Shown: piece by piece, positions 1-8,635 of the stretch
Layout of the letters: every line of letters begins with the position of its first letter
Position numbering within the stretch: position 1 is the first letter of the stretch
Assembly (NCBI RefSeq): GCF_003606385.1
Contig: NZ_CP032514.1
Location: forward strand, 496,001 to 560,000
Direction: 5' to 3'
Length of the DNA stretch: 64,000 bases
DNA from: Actinomyces lilanjuaniae
Lineage (GTDB): Bacteria; Actinomycetota; Actinomycetes; Actinomycetales; Actinomycetaceae
Notes under the pieces: model-generated
Seen by the model: the letters and a program-made list of their open reading frames with translations, nothing else
Told to the model about the DNA's origin: nothing
The model's database searches: none
Made by a program: the position numbers and the translations under genes

Positions 1-1
1 G

Positions 2-472
2 GAGGGCTACGACGCTGCGGCGGTGACTGCCCAGATCGCCGCCACGAGCGACCCGATTGAGGCGGCCCGGCTGCGTGCGGCCGCCAGGGGCCTGTCCCCG
101 CTGCGCCGGATCCGGCGTGAGCGCGCCCGCAGGCGCAGCCTGCTGCGACGTGACCCGCAGGAGCAGGCCGCACCCGAGCCACAGGCCGCCCGCCCAGGCC
201 GCCAGGAGCCGACGACCGTCTTCCCCACCACGGAGATGGAGACCTTGGCTGAGTCAGGCGGGTCAGCGGGCAGGCCGGGGGACAGGCCCGCCGACGGGTC
301 GGCAGAGGAGGCGACTGGCAGGCAGACGGGTGGACCTGCAGGAGAGCCCGTGAGCAGGCCGCCACGGCAGGCGGCAGTGAGTGATCCGTCAGGAGCTCCG
401 GCGACGCCGGGTACGTCGGCGGGCGGACCTGCGGGCCAGGGCGGGAGGCGTCAGCCTGGAGGATCCTCCTAG
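2..472 (+). CDS. C-terminal part of an unidentified protein, cut by the window edge
   Basis: The reading frame is open from the first bases, so the true start lies outside the window; the GTG at 23 is only the first internal start. The visible 156 residues begin with a short helical stretch, then a strongly basic segment rich in Arg (about residues 30-50), then a long Pro/Gly/Ala/Glu-rich tail that looks disordered. A basic patch followed by a low-complexity tail is typical of the cytoplasmic end of actinobacterial membrane proteins, but no family is recognised. It is on the same strand as msrB, with 174 bp between them. Confidence 0.5.
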   Translation, partial: EGYDAAAVTAQIAATSDPIEAARLRAAARGLSPLRRIRRERARRRSLLRRDPQEQAAPEPQAARPGRQEPTTVFPTTEMETLAESGGSAGRPGDRPADGSAEEATGRQTGGPAGEPVSRPPRQAAVSDPSGAPATPGTSAGGPAGQGGRRQPGGSS

Positions 473-634
473 GGCCGCTGAGTCACGCTGCTGATCAGGG
501 CTGCTGAGGCAGAGCGAGGGTCTGCAGGCGGCCCTGCTCGCCGTAGCCCGCTGCCAGGAGGGTGCGCTGTGGTCAGCGGTGCCGGGGGTGTTCCCGCTGC
601 GTGAACGCTGTCCCTCTCTGGCTGTCCGAGGGGC

Positions 635-640
635 GACGAT
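635..640 (+). promoter_or_regulatory. -10-like box for a leaderless msrB transcript
   Basis: GACGAT is followed by exactly 6 nt and then the ATG of msrB, and no Shine-Dalgarno sequence sits in between. The same spacing recurs at several other genes here, so a leaderless mRNA is inferred. Confidence 0.4.
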
Positions 641-646
641 GGGGCC

Positions 647-1141
647 ATGACCAGCACCGAGCCGACCCTTGACCCCTCCGCCGCCGCCAGGACCGACGCC
701 CAGTGGCGGGCTGCACTGACCCCCATGGAGTACCACGTGCTGCGTGAGGCGGGCACCGAGCGACCCTTCACGGGCGCCCTGCTGGACGAGCACCGCGAGG
801 GCATCTACCGCTGCCGTGGCTGCGGGGCGGAGCTGTTCCGCTCCGCCACCAAGTTCGACTCCCACTGCGGGTGGCCCTCCTTCTACGACCCCCGTGACAG
901 CACCGCTGTCACCCTGAGCACGGACACCTCCCACGGCATGGTCCGCACCGAGGTCCGTTGCGCTGGCTGCGGCTCCCACCTGGGGCACGTCTTCGACGAC
1001 GCCCCCCACACCCCCACCGGCCAGCGCTACTGCATGAACTCCGTCAGCCTCACCTTTGAGGCTATGGATGAGGGCGCGGAGGAGACCGGGCCGGAGGATG
1101 CCGGAGGCCCGCACGCTTCCGGGCCTACCGAGCAGGCCTGA
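647..1141 (+). CDS. msrB: Peptide-methionine (R)-S-oxide reductase MsrB
   Basis: Reduces methionine-R-sulfoxide in proteins back to methionine, with thioredoxin as the usual electron donor, in the cytoplasm. The 164-aa product shows the whole SelR/MsrB signature: a first zinc CxxC (YRCRGCG, about residues 55-61), HCGWPSFY (about 75-82), a second CxxC ([11 protein letters not shown]) and the catalytic cysteine in RYCMNS near residue 130. About 20 Glu/Gly-rich residues follow the domain. It stops 3 bp before the next gene, suggesting co-transcription. It is a stand-alone MsrB, not fused to MsrA. Confidence 0.95.
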   Translation: MTSTEPTLDPSAAARTDAQWRAALTPMEYHVLREAGTERPFTGALLDEHREGIYRCRGCGAELFRSATKFDSHCGWPSFYDPRDSTAVTLSTDTSHGMVRTEVRCAGCGSHLGHVFDDAPHTPTGQRYCMNSVSLTFEAMDEGAEETGPEDAGGPHASGPTEQA

Positions 1142-1144
1142 CCT

Positions 1145-2119
1145 GTGCTGCGCGTGCTCACCCTCAACCTCCTGCACGGCCAGCCGGGACCGGGGGCGGG
1201 GGATGGCAGCGCCCTGACAGGCTCCCTGTCCGCGGCCCGTATCGCCGACCCTGGTGCCGCCCGGGCGGTCCTGGTCGCCCTGGCTGAGCAGGTCGCTGAG
1301 CTCGCGCCCGACGTGGTGGCCCTCCAGGAGGTGGACCTGCACCAGGCTCGCTCCGGACGCCTCCACCAGGCTGCTGTGCTGGCCCAGGCCCTGGGTATGC
1401 CCTACTACCGGTTTGCGGCCAGCTATGCGGGGCCGGTGGCGGGGCTGCGGCGCCGACCCCTGCGCAGCCAGCTGGAGGCGCCCACCCACGACGTCCTGGG
1501 ACCCGCGCGGGCTGCTGTCGGCGCTCGGCCAGTCGGCTACGGCAACGCCCTCCTCTCCCGCTACCCGGTGAGCAGCTGGCACGTCACCCGGCTGGGACGT
1601 GGCCCCTCTAGCGTGGTGCGTCGCGGACACCGCGCCTGGGACCCGCGCTCCTACCGGCTGTTCCCCGCCTCCAGCAGGGTCATGGTGGCCGCTACTGTCG
1701 AGCTGGACGGCCGGGCCTGCGCGTCCCTGGGGCAGGTCTCGGTCGCCTCGACCCACCTGGCGACCCGGCAGGACACGGCGGCCCGCCAGCTCCGCCGGGC
1801 CTGGGAGGCGCTGGCTGGGATGCCCGGGCCGCACGTCCTGGCGGGGGACTACAACCTGCCCGCTGAAAGGGTGGCGGCCCTCCGTGTGGCGCGTCAGGTC
1901 GGACAGGGCCACACGTTCCCGGCGGGTGCACCCTCCCGCCGGATCGACCACCTCCTGACCGATCCGTGGCCCACCGGAACCCAGGGACAACCGCTGGAGG
2001 GACAGGCTGGCGGGCCCGGCCAGGCCCCGCCGCTCAGGGCCCTCAGCTGGGGTACCCGTACCTTCGTGGTCTCCGACCACGAAGGTACCTGGGTGGACCT
2101 GGCGCCCGCGCAGGCCTGA
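1145..2119 (+). CDS. Endonuclease/exonuclease/phosphatase (EEP) family protein
   Basis: The 324-aa product has the order of motifs of the DNase I-like Mg2+-dependent phosphoesterase fold: LTLNLLHG at the N-terminus (metal-side Asn), ALQEVD with the metal-binding Glu near residue 60, LAGDYNLP (Asp and Asn of the active site) near residue 240, and VSDHEG (catalytic Asp-His) near the C-terminus. The substrate cannot be told from sequence; relatives cleave DNA, phospholipids or sugar phosphates. There is no signal peptide, so it is probably cytoplasmic. GTG start, 3 bp after msrB; the next gene starts 8 bp downstream. Confidence 0.85.
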   Translation: MLRVLTLNLLHGQPGPGAGDGSALTGSLSAARIADPGAARAVLVALAEQVAELAPDVVALQEVDLHQARSGRLHQAAVLAQALGMPYYRFAASYAGPVAGLRRRPLRSQLEAPTHDVLGPARAAVGARPVGYGNALLSRYPVSSWHVTRLGRGPSSVVRRGHRAWDPRSYRLFPASSRVMVAATVELDGRACASLGQVSVASTHLATRQDTAARQLRRAWEALAGMPGPHVLAGDYNLPAERVAALRVARQVGQGHTFPAGAPSRRIDHLLTDPWPTGTQGQPLEGQAGGPGQAPPLRALSWGTRTFVVSDHEGTWVDLAPAQA

Positions 2120-2127
2120 GGGCTGCC

Positions 2128-3161
2128 GTGGCCGAGGTCGTCGCCGGGCTGGGGGTCTTCGGCCTCGTCATCGCCGTGGGGTGGCTGCTGGTGCGTCTAC
2201 GGGCGCTGCCCTCCGACGCCGACGCCGTCCTGACTCGGGTGTGCTTCTTTGCTGCGACCCCGGCACTGTTGCTGACGACCGTCAGCCAGGCGGACCTGGG
2301 CGTGGTCGCCTCTGCAGCCACCGTGACGACCATGGCCTCCGCGCTGGTGGCACTCCTTGCCGCCGGGCTCCTCCACCACCTGGTGCTGCGGCGCAGCGTG
2401 GCGGAGTCGGTCGTGGGCGCGCTGGCCTCTGGCTACGTCAACGCAGCCAACCTAGGGATACCGGTGACCGTCCTGGTCCTGGGGGACGCGACGGCCATCA
2501 CCCCGGTCCTGCTGCTCCAGCTCCTGGTCGTGACCCCGGTCGTCTTCCTGGTGCTTGACACCGTGACGCGGCGGGGCAGCCCCTCCCGGATCGCCACCCT
2601 GACCGTGCCGCTGCGCAACCCGCTGCTGTGGGCAGTAGCGGCGGGGTGGTCCTCAACGTGGCAGGGTGGGACCTGCACGGGGCCGCTGGCGGCTACCTCG
2701 CCCAGTTGCTGGACATGCTGGGACGGGTGGCGGTGCCTCTCATGATGCTGTCCCTGGGGCCAGCCTGGCCGGGGCGCCCCGGCCCCTGCGCTGCGGGCGC
2801 TCCGCGCCGTTGCGGCGTCAGGGGCCTGGAGTCCAGGGCGGTGCCGATGGAGGTGCCAGGGACACCGAGAGCGACCGGGCTGGCAGTCGGGACCCCGCAC
2901 GGGCACTGCGGCCCTGTGGTGGGCTGTGGGCTGGAAACTGGTGGTTATGCCCGCCACGGCTGTGGCTCTTGGTCTTGCTGCGGGTCTGGAGGGGCGCGAT
3001 CTGCTGGCTCCCGTGGTGACGGTCAGCCTGCCCACTGCCAGAACGTGTTCATGTACGCCTCCCGGTACGGGGTGGCCACGGACCTGGCACGTGACGCCGT
3101 CCTGGTGACGACAGCGGGCTTCGTGCCCGTGGTTGTGCTGGAGGCGGCCCTCCTGGGCTGA
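2128..3161 (+). pseudogene. AEC (auxin efflux carrier) family permease, frame-disrupted
   Basis: Read as one piece this is a carrier of about 345 aa with hydrophobic helices spread along its length, like AEC-family permeases that export organic acids or auxin-like anions. The coding frame moves four times: at the G run 2643-2646, the G run 2756-2759, G 2921-2923 and C 3038-3039. At each place adding one G or C restores family-like sequence: VPLMMLSLG continues to GASLAG, and VTVSLPT continues to QNVFMYASRYG. The middle third (about 2770-2900) is Arg/Gly/Asp-rich and may be a cytoplasmic loop. Because all four breaks are single-base losses in G/C runs, sequencing error is as likely as true decay. 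Confidence 0.7.
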
Positions 3162-3184
3162 ACGGGAGGGCTTGCAGCCGGGAG

Positions 3185-3448
3185 GTGAAGACGTGCGGCC
3201 GGGTCTGTCGGTGGGGCCAGAATGCCCGGGTGCATGCCTCGCTACCCGCGTATGCTGTCCGGAAGGCGGCCACTACAGCCTCCGTCGTTCCCGCACCACT
3301 GGTGTTCATCGGCGCCGCCACCTCGACCTACATCGGCGCAGGCTTCGCGGTCTCGCTGTTCGGTGCTATGCCCCCCACTACCGTGGCCTGGTTGGCGGTA
3401 CACAGGGGTGCTCCCATGTCCCGTCTCACAAGCGGGAGCTCTGGGTGA
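3185..3448 (+). pseudogene. N-terminal remnant of an EamA/RhtA-type transporter
   Basis: The 87-aa frame contains one recognisable stretch, PAPLVFIGAATSTYIGAGFA followed by SLFGAMPPTTVAWL. This resembles the first helix and following loop of EamA (drug/metabolite exporter) proteins such as RhtA. After that the frame loses similarity and stops, and I could not find the remaining nine helices in any frame before the helicase gene. It is called a remnant; an unrelated short ORF is possible. Confidence 0.35.
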
Positions 3449-3619
3449 GGGATCGCCACCGTGGCCCAGGCCGTGGCCGTGCGGCATAATGTCGGCTGGC
3501 CCAGCGCCCTGCTGCGGCCCCGCACCGGTGTCCTGCTCGGTGCCCTGCTCCGGTGCGGCTCCCGGAGGGCACGCGCCGTCGGGTACGTGGTGGCGGATAC
3601 CCCGACTGACAGGACCCCT

Positions 3620-5254
3620 GTGCCGACTACGCCGACCACGACCGCTCCACCTGCTCGATCTGGCAGGCCTGTGAAGGCAGCCCGTCATGCTCGGCGGGCG
3701 CGACCCGCTCGATCCGTCACGCCAGCAGAGGCGACCAGCCCCGGCACCTCCGCCGGGCGGGCGGGAACCGGCAAGACCCCCAGACCTGTCGAAGCACCTA
3801 CCTCTGGCCGGGTGCTTGCCGACGCAGAGACCTCTTTCTCCTCCCTCGGCGTGGAGGCCAGCCTTGCCGCCGATCTCGGCTCCCGGGGCTTTAGCACCCC
3901 GTTCCCCATTCAGGCCGCGACCCTGCCTGACACGCTCGCAGGGCGCGACGTACTGGGGCGGGGCCGCACTGGCAGCGGAAAGACCCTCGCCTTCAGCCTC
4001 CCTGTGGTCCAGCGTCTGGCTGAGCAGGACAGGGCGCGCCCAGGTCGACCCCTGGGGCTGGTCCTGGTCCCGACCCGGGAGCTGGCCCTGCAGATCCACG
4101 ACGTCATCAGGCCCCTGGCCGCCACGGCAGGCATGAGCGTGACGACGGTCTTCGGCGGTGTCTCCCAGAGGCCCCAGGAACGCGCCCTGGCCAGGGGGGT
4201 GGACGTCGTCGTCGCCTGCCCCGGGCGGCTCCTGGACCTCATGGGGCAGGGGATGATCAGCCTCGACGAGGTTGCCGTCACCGTCCTGGACGAGGCCGAC
4301 CACATGGCGGACCTCGGCTTCCTCCCCGGTGTCCGGCGCATCCTGCGCGCTACACCTGCGCACGGGCAGCGTCTGCTCTTCTCCGCCACCCTGGACAACG
4401 GCGTGGACAGGCTGGTCCGCGAGTTCCTGCACGACCCGCTCCACCATGCCGTCGACCCCGCCAGCTCGCCCGTGCAGGCCATGGACCACACGGTGCTGCA
4501 CGTGGCAGACAAGGCGGCCAAGGATGCTGTCGTGCGGCGGCTGGCCTCCGGGACAGGTCAGCGGATCCTGTTCACCCGGACCAAGCACCAGGCCCGGCGC
4601 CTGGCCCGCAACCTCACCAGCGACGGGGTCCCCGCCGTGGAGCTCCAGGGCAACATGAGCCAGAACGCGCGGGAGCGCTCCATGCGAGCCTTCTCCTCCG
4701 GGCAGGTCCACGTCATGGTGGCCACCGACATCGCCGCCCGAGGGATCGACATCAGCGGCGTGGAGCTGGTGGTGCACGTGGACCCGCCCCCAGAGCACAA
4801 GGCCTACCTGCATCGCTCGGGGCGCACCGCGCGCGCAGGAGCCGCGGGCACGGCGGTCACCCTGGTCCTGCCCGAGCAGGAGCGTGACGTCGAGGTGCTG
4901 CTGCGTCAAGCCCGGATCCGGGCGCAGACGAGGCGTGGCGTCCGACCTGACGACGACGTCGTCTCTGCCCTGGTGGGGGAGGTCGCAGGCCCGGTGGCGA
5001 CCGAGGACATGCCCGAGGGTGTGGCGGTCAAGGGCGGGGCCGCCGTCCAGGCCGTCCAGGGGGCTCGGCGCGACCAGGCTGGTCAGGCGGGTCACGTCGG
5101 GTCCGGCAGGAGGGCGTCCCGAAGGTCACGGCGTGCCCGGGGTGGTGGCAGGCGGGGCGGTTCTGGGGGTGCTGGCGCGTCTTCCCGCGCAGCCCGGCGC
5201 ACCCCTCACCTGCGCGGTGACAGGCGGGGCGGTCCTGGGTCCGGGGGCCACTGA
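3620..5254 (+). CDS. DEAD-box ATP-dependent RNA helicase
   Basis: ATP-dependent unwinding or remodelling of RNA, probably in ribosome assembly or cold growth. From the GTG at 3620 the protein is 544 aa. All DEAD-box motifs are present in order: Q motif (FSTPFPIQ), Walker A (GRTGSGKT), PTRELALQ, PGRLLD, DEAD box (VLDEADHM), SAT (LFSATL), LFTRTK, TDIAARGID and HRSGRTARAG. A basic Pro/Arg-rich stretch of about 60 residues precedes the core, and a Gly/Arg/Ser-rich tail follows it, as in RNA-binding tails of RhlE/DeaD relatives. The frame is open further upstream to 3461, but that part looks like decayed transporter DNA. It converges on the type VII-like operon with only 8 bp between stops. Confidence 0.9.
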   Translation: MPTTPTTTAPPARSGRPVKAARHARRARPARSVTPAEATSPGTSAGRAGTGKTPRPVEAPTSGRVLADAETSFSSLGVEASLAADLGSRGFSTPFPIQAATLPDTLAGRDVLGRGRTGSGKTLAFSLPVVQRLAEQDRARPGRPLGLVLVPTRELALQIHDVIRPLAATAGMSVTTVFGGVSQRPQERALARGVDVVVACPGRLLDLMGQGMISLDEVAVTVLDEADHMADLGFLPGVRRILRATPAHGQRLLFSATLDNGVDRLVREFLHDPLHHAVDPASSPVQAMDHTVLHVADKAAKDAVVRRLASGTGQRILFTRTKHQARRLARNLTSDGVPAVELQGNMSQNARERSMRAFSSGQVHVMVATDIAARGIDISGVELVVHVDPPPEHKAYLHRSGRTARAGAAGTAVTLVLPEQERDVEVLLRQARIRAQTRRGVRPDDDVVSALVGEVAGPVATEDMPEGVAVKGGAAVQAVQGARRDQAGQAGHVGSGRRASRRSRRARGGGRRGGSGGAGASSRAARRTPHLRGDRRGGPGSGGH

Positions 5255-5262
5255 CGCGGCTG

Positions 5263-6066
5263 TCAGGACCGGGGAGGAAAGAACCAGGGGCTGACAGCAC
5301 CCCAGGCCATGATGGAGGAGATGGGCTCCAGGACCAGCTCCGCCCCACCCCGGGACTCCTGTGCCCGCAGGCCGGCGAGCGGGGGCGAGGTGGGGGCCTC
5401 GACCTGGAGGTCGTACAGGCACTCGGGGACGGACAGGGTGTTGAGGGAGTCAGCCACCTGCCACCCTTCGAGCCCCAGGACGCGGGTGCTGATGAGCGAC
5501 AGGGACCAGGTGCGGTGCTTGAACCCCTCGGTCAGCGGGGTGGGGCCGCCAGGCTCTCCCGGCTCACCCCCGGTGTCGAGGGTGTCTGCCAGCTGGGAGA
5601 GCGCGGCGTCCAGGGCTGTGACGTCACCGGAGTCAAGGAGCGTGAGGATCTCGGCGGGCAGGTGGTGCGGGCCGAGGTCGACGTTGTCACGGGGGCCGAG
5701 GTCGAGGAGCTCGGCGAAGGCTGAGGGCACCTCGCAGGCGTCCAGGCCGTAGACGTGCAGGCCGTCACGCTCGTGTTTGACGACGGTGGTGCGTGCTGGG
5801 CCGATCCAGGCCTCTACCAGTCTCTCCGGGGCTGTCGGCTCGACACGCGCCACCTCCAGGTGCCGTGTCGCGGTAGGCACCGCTTGGAAGGCTGGTGCCG
5901 CCTGCCTGGTGATACCGAGGTTGTCAAGGACTCCGGCCCGTCTCAGGCGGGTGGCGGTGCGGTCCTGGGGGATCTGGCCGCCCAGGCAGAGGGCTCGCAC
6001 GGAGAGCCACTCGGCGTCGCTGAGCACGGCTACGGGCGTGTCTGCGGTGAGGTTGAGCTGTGCCAT
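5263..6066 (-). CDS. EspG-like type VII secretion chaperone (putative)
   Basis: 267 aa, last gene of a five-gene minus-strand operon. The overall pattern resembles the EspG family, which binds secreted WXG/PE-PPE-like pairs in the cytoplasm and hands them to the ESX machinery: an N-terminal LSDAEWLSVRAL helix, a Gly-Gly turn, a segment VLDNLGITRQAAPAFQAV, then alternating beta-strands with VARVEPTAPE and a closing low-complexity loop. The similarity is a fold-level impression, not a motif match. The ATG at 6066 is chosen because AGGAG lies 5 nt upstream and the preceding gene stops 8 bp earlier. No ESX core genes (EccB-EccE, MycP) lie in this window. Confidence 0.5.
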   Translation of the reverse strand: MAQLNLTADTPVAVLSDAEWLSVRALCLGGQIPQDRTATRLRRAGVLDNLGITRQAAPAFQAVPTATRHLEVARVEPTAPERLVEAWIGPARTTVVKHERDGLHVYGLDACEVPSAFAELLDLGPRDNVDLGPHHLPAEILTLLDSGDVTALDAALSQLADTLDTGGEPGEPGGPTPLTEGFKHRTWSLSLISTRVLGLEGWQVADSLNTLSVPECLYDLQVEAPTSPPLAGLRAQESRGGAELVLEPISSIMAWGAVSPWFFPPRS

Positions 6067-6074
6067 GGAGGCTC

Positions 6075-6638
6075 CTAGGGGGCGGTGTCGGGGTCGGCAA
6101 AGACGCTGAGCGTGGCCGCCATCTCCGTGAAGAGAGGCAGTGAGGTCCCGCAGGTGAAGGTGGGGGTGGTGAAGGTGGCGGTCATGCCTCGCCGGACTCC
6201 GGTGTCCAGGAAGACTGGCCCCTGGACCCAGGACCACTGGGTGAAGGTGAGGGAGCGGTTGTCCATGATGTAGACGCCACTGCGCATGAGACCGGTGACG
6301 TGGTCACCGTTCCACTGCGCCATGTCGATCGGGCGCACGCCCGGGATCGCGGCCAGGATCTGGGCGCTAGACTCCTGGAACCAGTCCGCCTCAGAGGTCG
6401 TGGTGGGGAGGCTGACGGCGGTGACCACGCAGTTGTCGGTGAATCCTGGGACACCAGAAGGGCCAGCGCACACCAGGTCCAGGGCGTTGGGAGCTGAGTC
6501 GGCGGGCAGCGCGATAGTGCGGGTGATGTCTGCCAGGGCTGTGGCGTCGAGCTGGTCCCAGGTCTCGGGCGCTGCCATGCTGACAGTGTTGCCAAGCAGC
6601 CGCCTGGTCAGCCGCTCGGGAGGGTCGGTCTGGCTCAT
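6075..6638 (-). CDS. Small operon protein, possibly LpqN/PsbP-like fold
   Basis: 187 aa with no signal peptide and no transmembrane segment. A run of alternating strands (LDLVCAGPSG, NCVVTAVSLP, GVYIMDNRSLTFTQWSW, MTATFTTPTF) followed by a C-terminal helix (FTEMAATLSVFAD) is reminiscent of the Mog1/PsbP-like fold of LpqN/LpqT/DcrB proteins. I do not claim membership. It sits between the membrane protein gene (45 bp upstream) and the EspG-like gene (8 bp downstream), so it probably acts with them, as a cargo-side accessory or immunity protein. Confidence 0.5.
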   Translation of the reverse strand: MSQTDPPERLTRRLLGNTVSMAAPETWDQLDATALADITRTIALPADSAPNALDLVCAGPSGVPGFTDNCVVTAVSLPTTTSEADWFQESSAQILAAIPGVRPIDMAQWNGDHVTGLMRSGVYIMDNRSLTFTQWSWVQGPVFLDTGVRRGMTATFTTPTFTCGTSLPLFTEMAATLSVFADPDTAP

Positions 6639-6683
6639 ACGGTGCTCCTCCGGTGTTGCTGTCTGGGTCTGCTGGTGTGGTGG

Positions 6684-7502
6684 TTATGGCTGGGATCGGT
6701 GGCGGGACGCGTGTTTCTTCTTGTGTCTTTTTCGGTGGTCTTGGAGGGCGACGACGGTGGCGATGAAGATGGTGAGGGCTATGGGGACGGTGATGTAGAC
6801 GCTCCACTGGCCCAGGGCGGCGGAGATGAGGATGGCGGGTGCGAGGAAGGCGATCATTGCCACGGTGAAGACGATGTTGCCTGCGGTCGTGGTCAGGGCG
6901 CGGGTGATCCGGCCTGTCAGGGTGGTGGGCCTGTCCTTCTTGGTCTTGTGCCACTCCGGCGGCGGCCAGGGGATGGCCCGGGGGTCGGGGCCGGTCGTGG
7001 GGGAGCTGGTGGCGGGCGGGTTGGCTGTGGTGGCGGTGTCGGCCGTGAGGGGGCCGGTGGTGGTGGCGTGGGGGTCCAGGCGGGCGGCGGCGCGCGGGTC
7101 CAGCCCGCTGGTGGTGGTGATGCGGTGGTGGCGCTTCTGGGCGCGGCGGGCCTCCCGCCACTGGGGGTACATCCACCGGGGCAGCCTCACCGGGAGGAAC
7201 CCGATGAATGTGACCAGGAGCGAGACTGTGCCGATGGTGCCGAGGGTGTCCACAAGGTTCTCGATGCGGACGTCATTCATGTCCAGCACCATCAGGGGCG
7301 CGCCGGCCAGGAAGGCCGTGCCGCAAGCGGGCATGGACAGGGCGGTGGAGTTCCTGTGGTCGATGCCGCGACTGAGCCACTCGGCGTCGAGCTCGCGGAT
7401 GAGCCGGGCCACACCCGAGTCGGAGAACATGGCCAGCGCCCAGTAGGCGACAAAGACCACCCCCAGGACCACGCCGACCACCAGGTACAGCCACTCCCTC
7501 AT
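6684..7502 (-). CDS. Multi-pass membrane protein, candidate immunity protein
   Basis: 272 aa from the ATG at 7502 (a GTG directly before it is also possible). Hydrophobic segments lie near residues 5-25, 85-105 and as a pair near 210-255, with a weaker one near 60-75. Between them is a Thr/Pro-rich cytoplasmic-looking linker (about residues 120-200) and the protein ends in a Lys/Arg/His-rich tail. It begins 24 bp after the gene for the glycine-zipper protein. In toxin operons of this kind the gene after the effector usually encodes immunity, and a membrane-active toxin would be matched by a membrane immunity protein. That role is inferred. Confidence 0.6.
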   Translation of the reverse strand: MREWLYLVVGVVLGVVFVAYWALAMFSDSGVARLIRELDAEWLSRGIDHRNSTALSMPACGTAFLAGAPLMVLDMNDVRIENLVDTLGTIGTVSLLVTFIGFLPVRLPRWMYPQWREARRAQKRHHRITTTSGLDPRAAARLDPHATTTGPLTADTATTANPPATSSPTTGPDPRAIPWPPPEWHKTKKDRPTTLTGRITRALTTTAGNIVFTVAMIAFLAPAILISAALGQWSVYITVPIALTIFIATVVALQDHRKRHKKKHASRHRSQP

Positions 7503-7529
7503 CACGGCTCCTCTCGTGCTGGCCGGTGC

Positions 7530-8633
7530 CTAGAAGATCTTGCCTATCTTGTCCTTGATCCAGCCCCCGAACTCCTTCCCGACACTGGACCCTGCGGCTG
7601 CTCCTAGTGCCCCGCCGACGATCCCGCCCACGGCGATGCCTATGGGGCCGCCGAGCATGGCGCCGAGTGTCGCACCCGCCTTCGCGCCAAAAGCTGCTCC
7701 TGCGTAGCCTCCTACTCCCTCGGACACCCCCTGGGCGGTGGCCCGGGCGATCTTGGTCCCCTCCCCCATGGAGGGGTTGTTGGCTGAGTCGCTCTTGTAC
7801 TGGTCCCAGGCGGTCGCCGCGCCTGACAGGACTGTGCCGGCAATGCCCGCCTTCTTCAGCGCAGGCGCTGCCTTGCCCGCAGCGTTCTGGATCTTCCAGG
7901 CCGTGGTGCCCTTGGTGCCGGGCCTGGGGAGCCAGTTCTTCGACTTGGTCTTCTCCCAGGCGGTCTTCCAGCGCCCCCACTCCTTGGTGGTCGCCTTGCT
8001 GATGAAGCGCCCTGACGCGTCCCGGGGCCGGAAGGTGGAGATCCGGCTGATAGCTGTCCACTGAGCCATTCTCACACCACGACTGCCCCAGGTGATGACC
8101 TGGCTGCCCCCGGCTGCGACAGTAGCAAGCGACTGAGCCGTCATCGCCTGCCCGGAGAGCCCACGGCAGGCGGACTGCAGCTCCTCGTGGGCGCTGGTCT
8201 CGTCCTCCCGGACCGCCTCGACCGTCTCCGCGATCTGGTTGAAGGTGGTCATCTTGGCCTCGTAGTCAGGGTCCGAAGAGTCCTCAGGCGCCTGGATGAG
8301 GTCCCCGGAGACGGTCAGCCCCGCCCCTGTCGCCTGCGCACGGGCGGCCTCCAGGCGGGTCTTCACCGAGCTCATGGCGTAGGCGAAGGTGTCCAGGGCC
8401 GAGCTCAGGGAGGTCACGTCCGAGGACAGGGTGTCCAGGGTGGAGACCTGGCTGGACAGGGCGGCCGCAGCCGAGGAGCCCGTCTGGCCGGTGACCTCGC
8501 TGGCAACGCTCCGCCGGGTGCTCGCCAGGTCGGTAGAGGCGGTGTCGAGGCTGCTGGCCTGGGAGGACAGGTCTGCCTGCAGGTCCCAGGCGTCGGAGGG
8601 CTGGGTGACAACCTTGACGTCGATGGTGGGCAT
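7530..8633 (-). CDS. LXG/WXG-like type VII effector with C-terminal glycine zipper
   Basis: 367 aa, no signal peptide. Residues 1-190 are almost wholly alpha-helical and Ser/Ala/Asp-rich with repeated LDTxS patterns, as in LXG or long WXG100-type domains that target proteins to type VII secretion. A linker with PRDASGRFISKATTK follows. Residues 308-367 form a dense glycine zipper with G/A every three or four residues (GATLGAMLGGPIGIAVGGIV), ending in a short basic amphipathic helix. LXG effectors with such ends, for example TelE of Streptococcus gallolyticus, permeabilise membranes. It starts 2 bp after the WXG100-like gene, the usual layout of a targeting partner and its effector. The toxin role is inferred. 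Confidence 0.6.
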   Translation of the reverse strand: MPTIDVKVVTQPSDAWDLQADLSSQASSLDTASTDLASTRRSVASEVTGQTGSSAAAALSSQVSTLDTLSSDVTSLSSALDTFAYAMSSVKTRLEAARAQATGAGLTVSGDLIQAPEDSSDPDYEAKMTTFNQIAETVEAVREDETSAHEELQSACRGLSGQAMTAQSLATVAAGGSQVITWGSRGVRMAQWTAISRISTFRPRDASGRFISKATTKEWGRWKTAWEKTKSKNWLPRPGTKGTTAWKIQNAAGKAAPALKKAGIAGTVLSGAATAWDQYKSDSANNPSMGEGTKIARATAQGVSEGVGGYAGAAFGAKAGATLGAMLGGPIGIAVGGIVGGALGAAAGSSVGKEFGGWIKDKIGKIF

Positions 8634-8635
8634 GC

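Noticed and set aside
389..2080. Long antisense frame (563 codons) over msrB and the EEP gene
   Set aside because: High GC gives few stops on the opposite strand; sequence is Gly/Arg/Pro-rich without motifs, while the plus strand has clear families.
3242..5095. 617-codon antisense frame over the helicase gene
   Set aside because: Shadow of the DEAD-box gene in the mirror phase; no motif.
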